Assembly: GCA_004356105.1 (NCBI GenBank)
Contig: SMYC01000328.1
Span: 1-32,103, forward strand
Length of the DNA stretch: 32,103 nucleotides
Reading direction: 5' to 3'
Origin: Acidobacteriota bacterium
GTDB lineage: Bacteria; Acidobacteriota; Vicinamibacteria; Marinacidobacterales; SMYC01
The notes below the pieces were generated by a model. The model was given only the letters and a program-made list of their open reading frames with translations, searched no databases and was not told the DNA's origin. Each line of letters starts with the position of its first letter. Position 1 is the stretch's first letter. The position numbers were made by a program, and so were the translations under genes. This document shows, in pieces, positions 1 to 8,494 of this stretch.

Positions 1-1
1 C

Positions 2-2455
2 AAAGGCGAAATCGCGCTCCAGGCGATCGATCCTGCTCTCGATGGCTCCAAAGGTAACCTCTTCACGATCGGGATGGATCTGTCGGCTGGGGACAAGACG
101 AGGCTCAACACGATTTCCTGGATGGCGAGTGGCGCCCGCCTCCCGGGTCGCGACCGATCCTTGATGAACGCAGCGCTCTTTGCGGACGATAGAGATGGGC
201 TCGTCGATGCGTTCGAAGACATCCTCGCCCGCATTGGCATTCCCACTTCAGAGGTAGCTTTAGGCGCTTCGACCGTCGCCTCTGTAAGGGAAGTCATCCC
301 GACCCATACGAATACAGACGTCTCGGCCATCGATCTGGACCCAGGAGGGAGCGCCAGCGCTTCTGATATTCGTTCCGCGCGGATCGCGCGCGCGAACCAT
401 CGCAATAACGTTCTGTTCTCGGCGACCGTGGAGGTACCGAGCTTTCGCGGTCATTTGAGAGCCTTCAATATTTACACGGTGACCGACCCTGTTTTCCCTC
501 GCACGGCACGTGACGCGGATTTCTCGTTGATTTGGGATGCCGGGGTCGAGCTTCAAGATGATGACCCGGATCTGCGTCCCATTTTTTTCAACAAAGAGGG
601 GAGCACCCAAGTTCTACCTTTCACCACGGGCAACGTTCTTCCCGAGGATCTGGGCGTCAGCGCTGGCTATCTCATGGAGCTCGATGGGACAGGTGCACTG
701 ACCGATGCGGACGCGAGAGATATCGTCGTCAAAGTCACACGCGGTTACCGGCTCTCTGTCGATCCGAGCACCGGCACGATTTATAACAACCTTGGCAACC
801 TCAACCTCTCTCTCTTCGACGAGAATGGCGATCTTACGTGGAAGCTCTACGAGAACACCGCCGGGTCCGTCGCGGTGGTTTCGAACCCCCCGCGATCGCC
901 CGATTTCGACCCGCCGCTCGCGCATTCCGACAAGTACGGCGTCGGCGGCTCCGTCCCTGGCGACGGCTTCTACTGGGACCACTTCAATCGAAAGACGGTC
1001 GTATATTACCCATCCAATTTCGGAATGCTGCAAGGCTTCGACGCGAAAACGGGCGCTGAGATCGTCGCGTTCATTCCGGACGACGTCATCGGGCTAGCGC
1101 TCAACGAGCTTCCGGGGAGCCGGGACACGTTGAAGGATGTCGTCAAGAGCATCGTGACGAACAATAACGGCATTCTCAATCACAATTTTACGTTGTCGGG
1201 AGACGCGACCGTCGATGACGTGTTCCTTCGCTCCGATCACGGCGAAGACGATGAATGGCACTCGATGATCGTCTTTGGCCGCGGTAAAGGGGGGCGCTTC
1301 ATCACCGCGATGGACATCACTACCGTACCGAGCAACCCGAGCTCCCTCCGATTGTTGTGGAATCGTGGTAATCGCGACCTCCGGACGTCGGGAAAGAGTC
1401 GGAAAGTGATCAAGGAAGGGCCGATCGACGGGCTTGGCGAGACCTACTCGACGCCGGTTCTAGGAAACGTCGATACCCGGATCGATGCGAGCACGACGCT
1501 CGACGAGGTCGATCAATGGCTCGTTTTTGCCGGCGGTGGATATGGTTGTGAGACCAGTGGGACCGATGAGGACGAGGGGCAGAACCTCTTCGCTTTTCGC
1601 GCCGAAGATGGCTTCATCTACTACACCGCGTGGGCCGGGAACGACACTTCGGCCGCGATCCCGTACAACGCGCTTCCGGCAAGGCCGACGCTGTTCAACC
1701 CTCATGATGAGGACACCCTGGACGCCAAAGACTTTGTGACGCGAGTCTATATTCCGGACGTCCAAGGCAAAGTGCACAAGCTCGTCACGACGGATCCGGA
1801 CCCCGCGAACTGGCAATTTACCGTCTTCGCGGCGATGGGTACCGATCAGCCGATCACTGCGCCGGTCACGCTTCTGAACGACGTGTTCACGCCTAATCGC
1901 GTCTACGTCATGGCAGGCTCCGGAGGCGACAGCCGGGCCCCCATCCCTGATGAGGGTTTTGGGTTTCGCATCTGGATCGACAACGACGTCGAGGGCACGG
2001 CGACGACGCAATACCCTGTGGGAACGCCCGCTGATTTCGAGGGACCGTTTCTTGACGGCGAAAGGATGACGGCACAAGCCGTCACCTTGGGCTCCATCGG
2101 AGACCCGGCTCCTGCCACGGTATTCTTCACAGCGTCGGAAGGAACCCTAGACGCCGCGACCTGCACGTCGTCCTTCTTTAGCACTCTCTATGCTGTCGGC
2201 ATTGTGTCGGGCCAGCCGGAATTCGATCTCGACCCTGATTCTCCGGGGACGACCTCGACCTCTCTCGGAGAGGGCAAAGCGTTCCTTTTCGGACGCGACG
2301 GGAACATCTATGTCACCCGAAGTGGTGGGCTCGGCGTAAACGCGGACGTAAGCACTTGGGGCGACGGCAATTTCAACGACGACTCGGTGCCGTATGGCAG
2401 CAGTCCATTCTCCATTCAGCTCGCCGTCGAAGGATTCCGTATCTCGCCGTTCTAA
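2..2455 (+). CDS. PilY1/PilC-like type IV pilus protein, 3' part (5' end outside window)
   Basis: The frame is open from base 2, so the gene begins upstream. PilY1 proteins act at the type IV pilus tip or outer membrane in adhesion and pilus extension/retraction. The first ~75 visible residues resemble the end of a von Willebrand A domain (AALFADDRDGLVDAFEDILA, compare the usual PilY1 segment that closes the VWA fold). The rest matches the PilY1 C-terminal beta-propeller: GRGKGGRFITAMDIT at ~1281-1320, ETYSTPVLGNVD at ~1438-1473, FAGGGYG at ~1525-1545, and VYIPDVQGKVHKL at ~1745-1783. Just before the last motif an acidic loop (codons 1706-1732, D-x-D-x-L-D-x-x-D) lies where PilY1 carries its calcium loop. 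Position five is Leu rather than Asp/Asn, so calcium binding is uncertain. It converges on the DUF58 gene with only 6 bp between the stops. Family assignment is fairly firm; the pilus role is by homology. Confidence 0.75.
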   Translation, partial: KGEIALQAIDPALDGSKGNLFTIGMDLSAGDKTRLNTISWMASGARLPGRDRSLMNAALFADDRDGLVDAFEDILARIGIPTSEVALGASTVASVREVIPTHTNTDVSAIDLDPGGSASASDIRSARIARANHRNNVLFSATVEVPSFRGHLRAFNIYTVTDPVFPRTARDADFSLIWDAGVELQDDDPDLRPIFFNKEGSTQVLPFTTGNVLPEDLGVSAGYLMELDGTGALTDADARDIVVKVTRGYRLSVDPSTGTIYNNLGNLNLSLFDENGDLTWKLYENTAGSVAVVSNPPRSPDFDPPLAHSDKYGVGGSVPGDGFYWDHFNRKTVVYYPSNFGMLQGFDAKTGAEIVAFIPDDVIGLALNELPGSRDTLKDVVKSIVTNNNGILNHNFTLSGDATVDDVFLRSDHGEDDEWHSMIVFGRGKGGRFITAMDITTVPSNPSSLRLLWNRGNRDLRTSGKSRKVIKEGPIDGLGETYSTPVLGNVDTRIDASTTLDEVDQWLVFAGGGYGCETSGTDEDEGQNLFAFRAEDGFIYYTAWAGNDTSAAIPYNALPARPTLFNPHDEDTLDAKDFVTRVYIPDVQGKVHKLVTTDPDPANWQFTVFAAMGTDQPITAPVTLLNDVFTPNRVYVMAGSGGDSRAPIPDEGFGFRIWIDNDVEGTATTQYPVGTPADFEGPFLDGERMTAQAVTLGSIGDPAPATVFFTASEGTLDAATCTSSFFSTLYAVGIVSGQPEFDLDPDSPGTTSTSLGEGKAFLFGRDGNIYVTRSGGLGVNADVSTWGDGNFNDDSVPYGSSPFSIQLAVEGFRISPF

Positions 2456-2461
2456 ATTAGC

Positions 2462-3772
2462 TCAGAGCAAGTGGCGAGCTTTGACGTCGAGATATTGGTT
2501 GATGACTTCAGCGGCAAGCTCATTGGGAACCACTTCGGTCGCGTGGATCCCCGAGGCCCGCAAAGCGAAGAGTCTTCGCTCTTGCGCCGCGAGCATCTCC
2601 GTTGCCGCCCCGACTTGATAGGCCTTGAGGTCGGTATCCGGCAGCTGCTCGGCGAGGCCCACGAGAGGCAAGTCTTTCAAGAGCACGCAGAGAAAAAGGT
2701 GTGACGAGATGAGCGTTCGCAAGTAGCGGCCGATGGCGGCGAGATGCTGATCGTCGAGCGCGTAAGTGACGAGCAGAACGAGAGCGCGTTTTTTCTGGCG
2801 GCGCAGTAGCTCCTCGCAAGCGAGGCCGTAATCCGAGGCCTCGTGGCGAGGCTCCAGATCGTAGGTTTTTTGAATCAAGGAGTGGATGGCCGCCTTTCCG
2901 CGGACCGGGCCGACATAGCGCTCGATGCGGTTCGAAAAAGCGATGAGCGACACGTTGTCCCCTTGGCCGAGCGCGATATAGCTCAAGATGATCGATGCGT
3001 TGAGACCGCGGTCGAGATGTGAGATACCTTCGGTCTCGTTGAGCATGGAGCGCCCGCAGTCGAGCAGGATGACGATATTCTGATTTCTCTCGGTCGTGAA
3101 TTCTCGAGTGATGAGCTTTTGGTATTTGGCGGTGGCGCGCCAGTCGATGTGGCGGATCTCGTCCTCGCGCCGATACTCCCGGAGCCGTTCGAACTCGCCT
3201 TCCTTTCCGCGGAGCCTCCAAAGCTTGAGTCCCATTTCTGACAGTCGGTTGCGTCGAGCGAGCAAGTCGAACCGCCGCACGGTTCGGATATCGGGATAGA
3301 TGCGCACATCGTTTTCGAGCCGCCGCCGCACGTTGCGCGTCCAAAGCCCGAGGGGGCTTTGATAGCGAAAGTGCACGAACGTGAATCGGTTGGGGCCGCG
3401 TCGCTGCGGATAGACGTGATAGGTCACCTCGACTTCACGCTGCGGTTTGAGCTCCACCTCTACGGGCAGCCCTTCGACCCGGCTCGGCTCCGGCGGCTCG
3501 TCCGTGAGCTCGAGCGTCACGGGCACTGGCGCACGGCTCAGGAGTCTGAGCACGACCGGGTTTTGCGTCCCGACGCTCAGAACGTCCGACACTTCCCGCT
3601 CGGTCTCGATTCGGTCGGGGCGGACGGTTCGGTAAAGGTCGAGGCCGGCGACGAGAGCGAGCACTCCATTGGCGGCGAGCCCGACCAGCGTGAACGCCGG
3701 ATACCACATGCCGAGCACGAGAGCCACGCCCGCGAGCGCGACATAGGCCAGAAGAGGCGCGCGTGGGATCAC
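2462..3772 (-). CDS. DUF58 domain protein (VWA-like partner of MoxR)
   Basis: A 436-residue protein with two N-terminal membrane segments (~5-25 and 28-48), a beta-rich middle, then the DUF58 signature REYRREDEIRHIDW (198-211). It is followed by a VWA-like core with DCGRSM (238-243) in place of the classical metal-site DxSxS motif, as is common in DUF58. The longest frame starts at 3931, but a GTG at 3772 overlaps the moxR stop (GTGA) and leads straight into the first helix. The 53 extra codons lie entirely inside moxR and look non-native, so I take 3772. It is the last gene of the cluster. DUF58 proteins are almost always adjacent to a MoxR ATPase and are thought to be its partner or effector at the membrane; no enzymatic activity is established. 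Confidence 0.88.
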   Translation of the reverse strand: MIPRAPLLAYVALAGVALVLGMWYPAFTLVGLAANGVLALVAGLDLYRTVRPDRIETEREVSDVLSVGTQNPVVLRLLSRAPVPVTLELTDEPPEPSRVEGLPVEVELKPQREVEVTYHVYPQRRGPNRFTFVHFRYQSPLGLWTRNVRRRLENDVRIYPDIRTVRRFDLLARRNRLSEMGLKLWRLRGKEGEFERLREYRREDEIRHIDWRATAKYQKLITREFTTERNQNIVILLDCGRSMLNETEGISHLDRGLNASIILSYIALGQGDNVSLIAFSNRIERYVGPVRGKAAIHSLIQKTYDLEPRHEASDYGLACEELLRRQKKRALVLLVTYALDDQHLAAIGRYLRTLISSHLFLCVLLKDLPLVGLAEQLPDTDLKAYQVGAATEMLAAQERRLFALRASGIHATEVVPNELAAEVINQYLDVKARHLL

Positions 3773-4755
3773 GATCTCGGGGCCGTCACGGTGCTCAGGA
3801 TCTGAGCCACGACATCGTCTGGCGTCTCGCCTTCGATCTCGGCTTCGGAGCGCAAAATCAAACGATGCCGCAAGACCCAGGGTGCGATCTCTTTGATGTC
3901 GTCGGGTGTCACAAAATCGCGCCCGCGGCATGCCGCCAGAACACGCGATGCAATGAGCAGATTGACGCTCCCTCGCGGGCTCGCACCGACAGCGACCGAG
4001 TGGAAACCGCGCGTCTTGGTTACGATCTCGGTGATGTACTGGATGACTTTCGGCTCGACGATCACACGCGAGGCGGCCAGTTGGGCGGCCATCACGTCCT
4101 CCGCCCGCATCACCGGGCTCAAATCGAAATCGCTCAACTCCCTGGGATCGCGTCCCGCGGCATAGTGCGCCAGGATTTTGTTCTCGTCCTCGTTCGTCGG
4201 GTAATCGACGAGCAGCTTGAACATGAAACGGTCGACCTGCGCTTCTGGCAGCGGATAGGTGCCTTCGTGCTCGAGTGGGTTCTGGGTGGCCAGCACGAGA
4301 AAGGGGCGCCGCAACGGATAAGTTTTGCCGTCCGCGGTGACCTGGCGCTCTTGCATGACCTCGAGCAGAGCGGATTGCGTCTTTGGTGGCGAGCGATTGA
4401 TCTCGTCAGTGAGGAGCAAGTTCGTGAACACTGGGCCCGGCTTGAAGTGGAACTCTTGCTCCTTCATGTCGTAGACGCTGTGCCCGGTGAGGTCCGACGG
4501 CATCAAGTCCGGGGTGAACTGGATACGGCGAAATTGGCAGGAAACGGTCCGGGCGAGCACATTGACCAAGAGCGTCTTGCCGAGCCCAGGCCGGCCTTCG
4601 AGCAAAATGTTACCTTCCGCGAACAGCCCGACGAGAACGCCTTCGATCAAGCCCTCTTGACCCACGATGACTTTGCTCACTTCGGCTCTCACCGCCTCGA
4701 ACAAGCTCGCTACCCGATCTAGGGGCATGGGCTCTGGAATGGTCCTCTCTTCCAT
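3769..4755 (-). CDS. MoxR-family AAA+ ATPase
   Basis: A 328-residue protein of normal length for the family. Walker A is GRPGLGKT (54-61), Walker B LLLTDEIN (113-120), and sensor 1 lies in ATQNP (156-160). TPDLMPSDLTG (81-91) and EGTYPLPEAQVDRFMFK (164-180) are MoxR hallmarks. MoxR ATPases act as chaperone-like remodelers, typically with a VWA/DUF58 protein; the next gene supplies one. The first candidate start is TTG at 4758, but the adjacent ATG at 4755 is better. It has AGGAGG at 4761-4766 with a five-base spacer, and its A is the last base of the upstream TGA (TGATG), so translation is probably coupled. Family call is firm; the substrate is unknown. Confidence 0.93.
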   Translation of the reverse strand: MEERTIPEPMPLDRVASLFEAVRAEVSKVIVGQEGLIEGVLVGLFAEGNILLEGRPGLGKTLLVNVLARTVSCQFRRIQFTPDLMPSDLTGHSVYDMKEQEFHFKPGPVFTNLLLTDEINRSPPKTQSALLEVMQERQVTADGKTYPLRRPFLVLATQNPLEHEGTYPLPEAQVDRFMFKLLVDYPTNEDENKILAHYAAGRDPRELSDFDLSPVMRAEDVMAAQLAASRVIVEPKVIQYITEIVTKTRGFHSVAVGASPRGSVNLLIASRVLAACRGRDFVTPDDIKEIAPWVLRHRLILRSEAEIEGETPDDVVAQILSTVTAPRS

Positions 4756-5918
4756 CAACGCCTCCTCATTGTTGCTTTGCGCCTCACCTCTGCCAAGGAT
4801 CTCAAGATATGTGCGATGCGGCCTCGCTCGAGGCTCGGGCTTCGTGCCGCCCGTACCGCTTGGTCGACCGCGGCGGCAGACTTCGCATCGTCCGGTAACG
4901 GGGGCAAGGCGCGCTTGTCGAGCTCGAGATGTCGCTCCCGGCCCGATAAGCGTAGACCAAAATCCTGTCGAAAGAACTCGAGATAGGGAACGATAAGCTT
5001 CGACCCCGAGCCCACCTTGAAGTGGAGGCTGCCGAGAGCCTCGGCATGCTCGACGAGGCTTCGTCGCGCCGAGCTCGCCGCTCGAAGGAGCGGTCCAAAG
5101 CGCCGGCCCACCATCCAGCCGAAGAGCAGCGTGATGACGAGGAGCTGGATCGTCACGACACGAAACGGCGGTTCGAACAGAATACCCACGACGCGAGGAG
5201 CTCCGGCCTCGTTCATCTCTTCATCGAAATAGACCGAGCCCTGGGGCGATGCGGATTCCAAGATGCGAAATGCAAGTAGGCCGTGACCTTCGGTCGCGAG
5301 GGAGCGGTTGGTGAAAATGTAATCGCTTGCCACAACGATGACGACCCCGTCACCGATCGGCCGCCACATCACTTGCGGCGACCCGTCGACGCTGAGCGTG
5401 ACGCTCACATCCGATGCCTCGCTCTTTACTTCGCCAGCGGAGACCCAATCGACCTCGAGATCGGGGTCGAAATCGGCTCCGAGATCGGTAACGAAGCCCG
5501 ACGCCTTGTCCTCGAGAGAGGGGCTAGTCGTTTCGAGAAGGGCCGCGGTGGCCGGCACGACACGGATGCCGAAAGGCTCGAGCGCTACGGCCGGGTCCTG
5601 CTGCCGGGCGGCGAAGACCAGTGCGCGTCCTCCAGCGACCCAGTCGTGGAGCGTCTGCCACTGGGCGCGATCGGGATAGCGCGCGGGCCCGAGCATCACG
5701 AGCACATCTGCCGCTTCGTCCGCCGGGATGAGCGAGCCGGAGCTCCGCTCGACTCGTTCCAGGAGCTCTTGGGCCAAAAGAAAGAACGCTTTTTTCCCCG
5801 CAGGACCCTCGCTGAACGAGTCGATCGGGGCGCGCGCCTCGGGTGCGGGGATCCAGCCGTAGCCTACCGCAACGAGCATCAAGAGCGCGCCTACCCAAAG
5901 CCAGTCGTTTTGTCTCAC
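4755..5918 (-). CDS. DUF4350 domain membrane protein of the MoxR cluster
   Basis: A 387-residue protein with one N-terminal membrane segment (NDWLWVGALLMLVAVGYGW) followed by a soluble domain. The soluble domain starts with the DUF4350-type pattern of a conserved Ser/Gly stretch (DSFSEGPAGKKAFFLLAQEL) and a hydrophobic strand AADVLVMLGP. A second membrane segment lies near residue 270 (VTIQLLVITLLFGWMVGRRFG). The C-terminal ~100 residues are charged and probably cytoplasmic. The longest frame starts at 5966, but GTG at 5918 overlaps the preceding stop (GTGA) and has GGAGG seven bases upstream. DUF4350 proteins resemble the GldG-like unknown-substrate domain and recur between DUF4129 and MoxR genes. 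No enzymatic residues are recognised. Topology suggests a bitopic anchor with an extracytoplasmic sensor or binding domain, which is inference. Confidence 0.75.
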   Translation of the reverse strand: MRQNDWLWVGALLMLVAVGYGWIPAPEARAPIDSFSEGPAGKKAFFLLAQELLERVERSSGSLIPADEAADVLVMLGPARYPDRAQWQTLHDWVAGGRALVFAARQQDPAVALEPFGIRVVPATAALLETTSPSLEDKASGFVTDLGADFDPDLEVDWVSAGEVKSEASDVSVTLSVDGSPQVMWRPIGDGVVIVVASDYIFTNRSLATEGHGLLAFRILESASPQGSVYFDEEMNEAGAPRVVGILFEPPFRVVTIQLLVITLLFGWMVGRRFGPLLRAASSARRSLVEHAEALGSLHFKVGSGSKLIVPYLEFFRQDFGLRLSGRERHLELDKRALPPLPDDAKSAAAVDQAVRAARSPSLERGRIAHILRSLAEVRRKATMRRR

Positions 5919-6670
5919 TCGGATGCCTCCGACTCGCCGAAGCTCTTTCCATAGGCGCGGGCACAATCGAGATAACTCTCTGCGGTCGCGTCGCGTCGGC
6001 CGAAATAGACGAGCTCGAACGCCGCGACGATCGTGCGGAGCGACTCCCGCATCGCGCCCTGTGCCGCCAAAATGTAGTCACGGTTGGTCAAGCCGCGGCG
6101 GTGCCGGATGAGACCCCGTCTTTCGGTAGCACTCATGGCGCCAAACAGAAGCTCGCGGATAGCACCTCTGTAGTCTTTTTGAGCTTGGAGTTTTTCGGCG
6201 CGCGCCCAATATTGCTCTGGAGGCGTCTCTCCGGGTGTTTTGCCCGCTTGCACGATGAGCGACAGTGCCTCCCCCGGCGGCAAGCTGTTCTGTTTGTGCG
6301 TCGAGAGCACGGTTTTCAAGATAAACGCGAGCACGACGATGAGCCCCGCGAACGCGAGTGCATAGACGAGATAGTTCACGCCGGCAAAACCCGTAATGTT
6401 TGGAGCTTCCGCTTTGGGCTCGGACGCCAGCACCTCCTCGAGCCACTCGAAGAAGCGCTCGAGCCAAGAGGCGTTCTCGCCGGAGGCCGCAGGCTCAGGC
6501 TTTTCCGTGAGCCGGCGAAATTCCGGTCGCGCCATGATCGTCTCGAGCGTCTCCCGAACGACCATCGCGTCCCGATACACGATGCTTTCTGCCTGCTCGT
6601 CTTGCGCGAAGGCGGCGGCAGCCCCCGTCCAGAGGAAGAGCCCTAGCACGGCAAATCGCTCAAGACGCAT
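5915..6670 (-). CDS. DUF4129 domain protein with signal peptide
   Basis: A 251-residue protein. Residues 1-23 are a cleavable-looking signal peptide ending AFAQ, a membrane helix lies near 105-130 (YLVYALAFAGLIVVLAFIL), and the C-terminal cytoplasmic part carries the DUF4129 signature (YRGAIRELLFGAM followed by RRGLTNRDYI). The N-terminal segment between signal peptide and helix would be extracytoplasmic. The start overlaps the upstream gene by 11 bp and the stop overlaps the DUF4350 start, fitting a coupled operon. DUF4129 is a recurrent MoxR-cluster component, also found fused to transglutaminase-like domains elsewhere; here it stands alone. Function unknown. Confidence 0.78.
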   Translation of the reverse strand: MRLERFAVLGLFLWTGAAAAFAQDEQAESIVYRDAMVVRETLETIMARPEFRRLTEKPEPAASGENASWLERFFEWLEEVLASEPKAEAPNITGFAGVNYLVYALAFAGLIVVLAFILKTVLSTHKQNSLPPGEALSLIVQAGKTPGETPPEQYWARAEKLQAQKDYRGAIRELLFGAMSATERRGLIRHRRGLTNRDYILAAQGAMRESLRTIVAAFELVYFGRRDATAESYLDCARAYGKSFGESEASE

Positions 6671-7487
6671 TCAAGAGTCTCCTGGCCTCGACGCGAAGCT
6701 CGATCTCTACATCCCAACCTTCCTTACGAACGCGTGCATCGAGATAGCAAAAAAACCAAGCCAGTCGCGCGAGCGGGTAGACGAGCCACCACGTTGCGGA
6801 GAGAGCACCCACGAGCAGAGGATCGTAGGCGAGCAAGTTCGCGATATCTTCGGCGGCAACGGCCCACGAAACTTTGGCCATAAATATCGGTGTGGCGAAG
6901 AGGAACTGCGCGCCTAGATCAAACAGCAGAAAAAGCGTAAGGCCCACGCAAAACGTGAAGGCGAGGATCGTCGTATAGCGACCGCAAGCCTCCAAATAAG
7001 AGTTGCGAAGAATTTCCTCGAGGCGTTTCAGCGTCCGGCCACCACGGAGCTGTTCGAGGATCAGTACTTCGGACAAGAAACCGTAGCGTGTTGCCAACGG
7101 AACGGAGAGAAAGCCCCAGCACATGATCCCGATGAGAGCATAAACGAGACGGGCCGCGGGGAGCCAGAGAAGAAGCACCGGGAGCCGCCGGTAAGTGTGC
7201 ATCAGGGCGCGCCTTATGGTGAATTCCTCGCCGAAGACGTGATGGCCCGCTCCCGCCACGACGGTGGCGCCAAGAAACGGGGACACGAAGAAAAAGAGCA
7301 GCCCCGACAGAAGCCAACCGTTGCCATTGGCCGCGCCGAGCATTCCGACGGTTACGGGAACCACGCCGAAGATAAGCGAGAGCGGGAGCATTTTATCGAA
7401 GTGGCGCTGGTAAAACAGGATGGCGATGTCGATGCAAGCGCCGACCGATCGCGGCTCGAGTGCGAGGGTCGCCTCCTCGAGCTTCAT
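6660..7487 (-). CDS. Polytopic membrane protein of the MoxR cluster
   Basis: A 275-residue protein with about six hydrophobic segments, for example MLPLSLIFGVVPVTVGML, WLLSGLLFFFVSPFLGATVV, LVYALIGIMCWGFLSV, TILAFTFCVGLTLFLLFDLG and LVGALSATWWLVYPLARLAWFF. The C-terminal tail is basic (DARVRKEGWDVEIELRVEARR). I do not recognise a named family. The start is ATG at 7487, overlapping the spoIIM-like stop as ATGA; the longer frame reaching 7916 is antisense-like sequence within that neighbour. The layout matches the unnamed multi-pass protein often found in SpoIIM/RDD/MoxR clusters, and DAR.RKEGWD near the end is typical of such proteins. Function unknown. Confidence 0.75.
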   Translation of the reverse strand: MKLEEATLALEPRSVGACIDIAILFYQRHFDKMLPLSLIFGVVPVTVGMLGAANGNGWLLSGLLFFFVSPFLGATVVAGAGHHVFGEEFTIRRALMHTYRRLPVLLLWLPAARLVYALIGIMCWGFLSVPLATRYGFLSEVLILEQLRGGRTLKRLEEILRNSYLEACGRYTTILAFTFCVGLTLFLLFDLGAQFLFATPIFMAKVSWAVAAEDIANLLAYDPLLVGALSATWWLVYPLARLAWFFCYLDARVRKEGWDVEIELRVEARRLLNAS

Positions 7488-8494
7488 CGTGGGTCGTCCC
7501 CCCGGCCGGCGAAGCCTAGATAGGCGATCACCGCCAGCCAGAAAATGGAAGCCACAACATATTTGACCATCAGCGGCAACGGCTGCGCGGACCAAAAACC
7601 CTCGATCATCGCGGCGACGAAGAGCATGCCGGCAGCACCGAGAGCGAGTTGAACGGCCACCCGGCCGCGCTCGCGCAAAGAATCCATGCGCGACAGATTG
7701 CCGGGCGCGAGGATCGCGTGACCGAGAACGAGACCGGCCGCGCCCGAGACGACGATCGCGGTGAGCTCGAACGAGCTGTGGGATACGACGAAGCCCAGGA
7801 AACGCTCGCCGTGCCCTTGGGCGATGACATAGCCAGCTACCGTGCCGATCTGAATCCCGTTCGAGAGAAGAACGTATATCGTTCCGATACCGAGGAAGAA
7901 ACCGAGCGCAAAACACTGGAAGGCGATCGATGTGTTGTGCTTTATGTAGAAGCCCGCCATGGCCGCATCTTGGCGTCCGAAACCGCTACCGCTATCACTA
8001 TCGCTATCGGCATCGGCATCGGCAGCGGATTCGGTCGCGTTGCCCTCGTACATCCTCTCCATCGTGTAGAGCACCGAGCCGGGGAGCACGCGATGCGCGA
8101 GACTCGGGTCGGAAGCGATAATGGCCCAGCTCGCCGCCATGGGCACGAAGAACAACGCCGCCGCCACCCAGAAGAAAGCTTGATTCTGTCGCAGGAGCCG
8201 CGGGAAGACGTGGGTAAAGAACACCGTCACGCTGCCGCGTTTCATGGGCTTGCCACCGTAAAACGCGCCGTGGCCGCGAACGACGAGGTCGTTCAGGTAG
8301 CGCTCGATGGCCGAGCCCCAGTCACGGGACCGCACTTGCGCGAGGTCGTAACAGAGCGCGCGGAAGAGCTCCGAAAATTCACTGACCTCGTCGGGGGCGA
8401 GCTTCGGCTTTGAAGGGGCCTCGGCTCGCGTGAGAAGCGACTCGAACCGCTCCCACGCGGGTCGACGATCGCGGAGAAAGCTCTGTTTGTTCAT
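7484..8494 (-). CDS. SpoIIM-like (stage II sporulation protein M family) membrane protein
   Basis: A 336-residue protein. A soluble N-terminal region (RRPAWERFESLLTRAE, LCYDLAQVRSRDWGS) precedes about five membrane helices. The conserved SpoIIM motifs FYIKHNTSIAFQCFALGFFLGIGTIY and HSSFELTAIVVSGAAGLVLG are present. In Bacillus SpoIIM works with SpoIID/SpoIIP in septal peptidoglycan remodelling, but this family is widespread in non-sporulating bacteria beside MoxR/DUF58 and RDD genes, so sporulation is not implied. An in-frame hexamer repeat encodes an Asp/Ser/Ala/Gly run at ~157-171, in the loop after the first helix, and is absent from typical members. The ATG overlaps the upstream stop by four bases. 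Confidence 0.85.
   Translation of the reverse strand: MNKQSFLRDRRPAWERFESLLTRAEAPSKPKLAPDEVSEFSELFRALCYDLAQVRSRDWGSAIERYLNDLVVRGHGAFYGGKPMKRGSVTVFFTHVFPRLLRQNQAFFWVAAALFFVPMAASWAIIASDPSLAHRVLPGSVLYTMERMYEGNATESAADADADSDSDSGSGFGRQDAAMAGFYIKHNTSIAFQCFALGFFLGIGTIYVLLSNGIQIGTVAGYVIAQGHGERFLGFVVSHSSFELTAIVVSGAAGLVLGHAILAPGNLSRMDSLRERGRVAVQLALGAAGMLFVAAMIEGFWSAQPLPLMVKYVVASIFWLAVIAYLGFAGRGDDPR

Noticed and set aside
7488-7916. 143-codon extension of the membrane protein upstream of 7487
   Set aside because: Arg-rich out-of-frame reading of the SpoIIM-like gene; ATGA overlap supports the shorter start.
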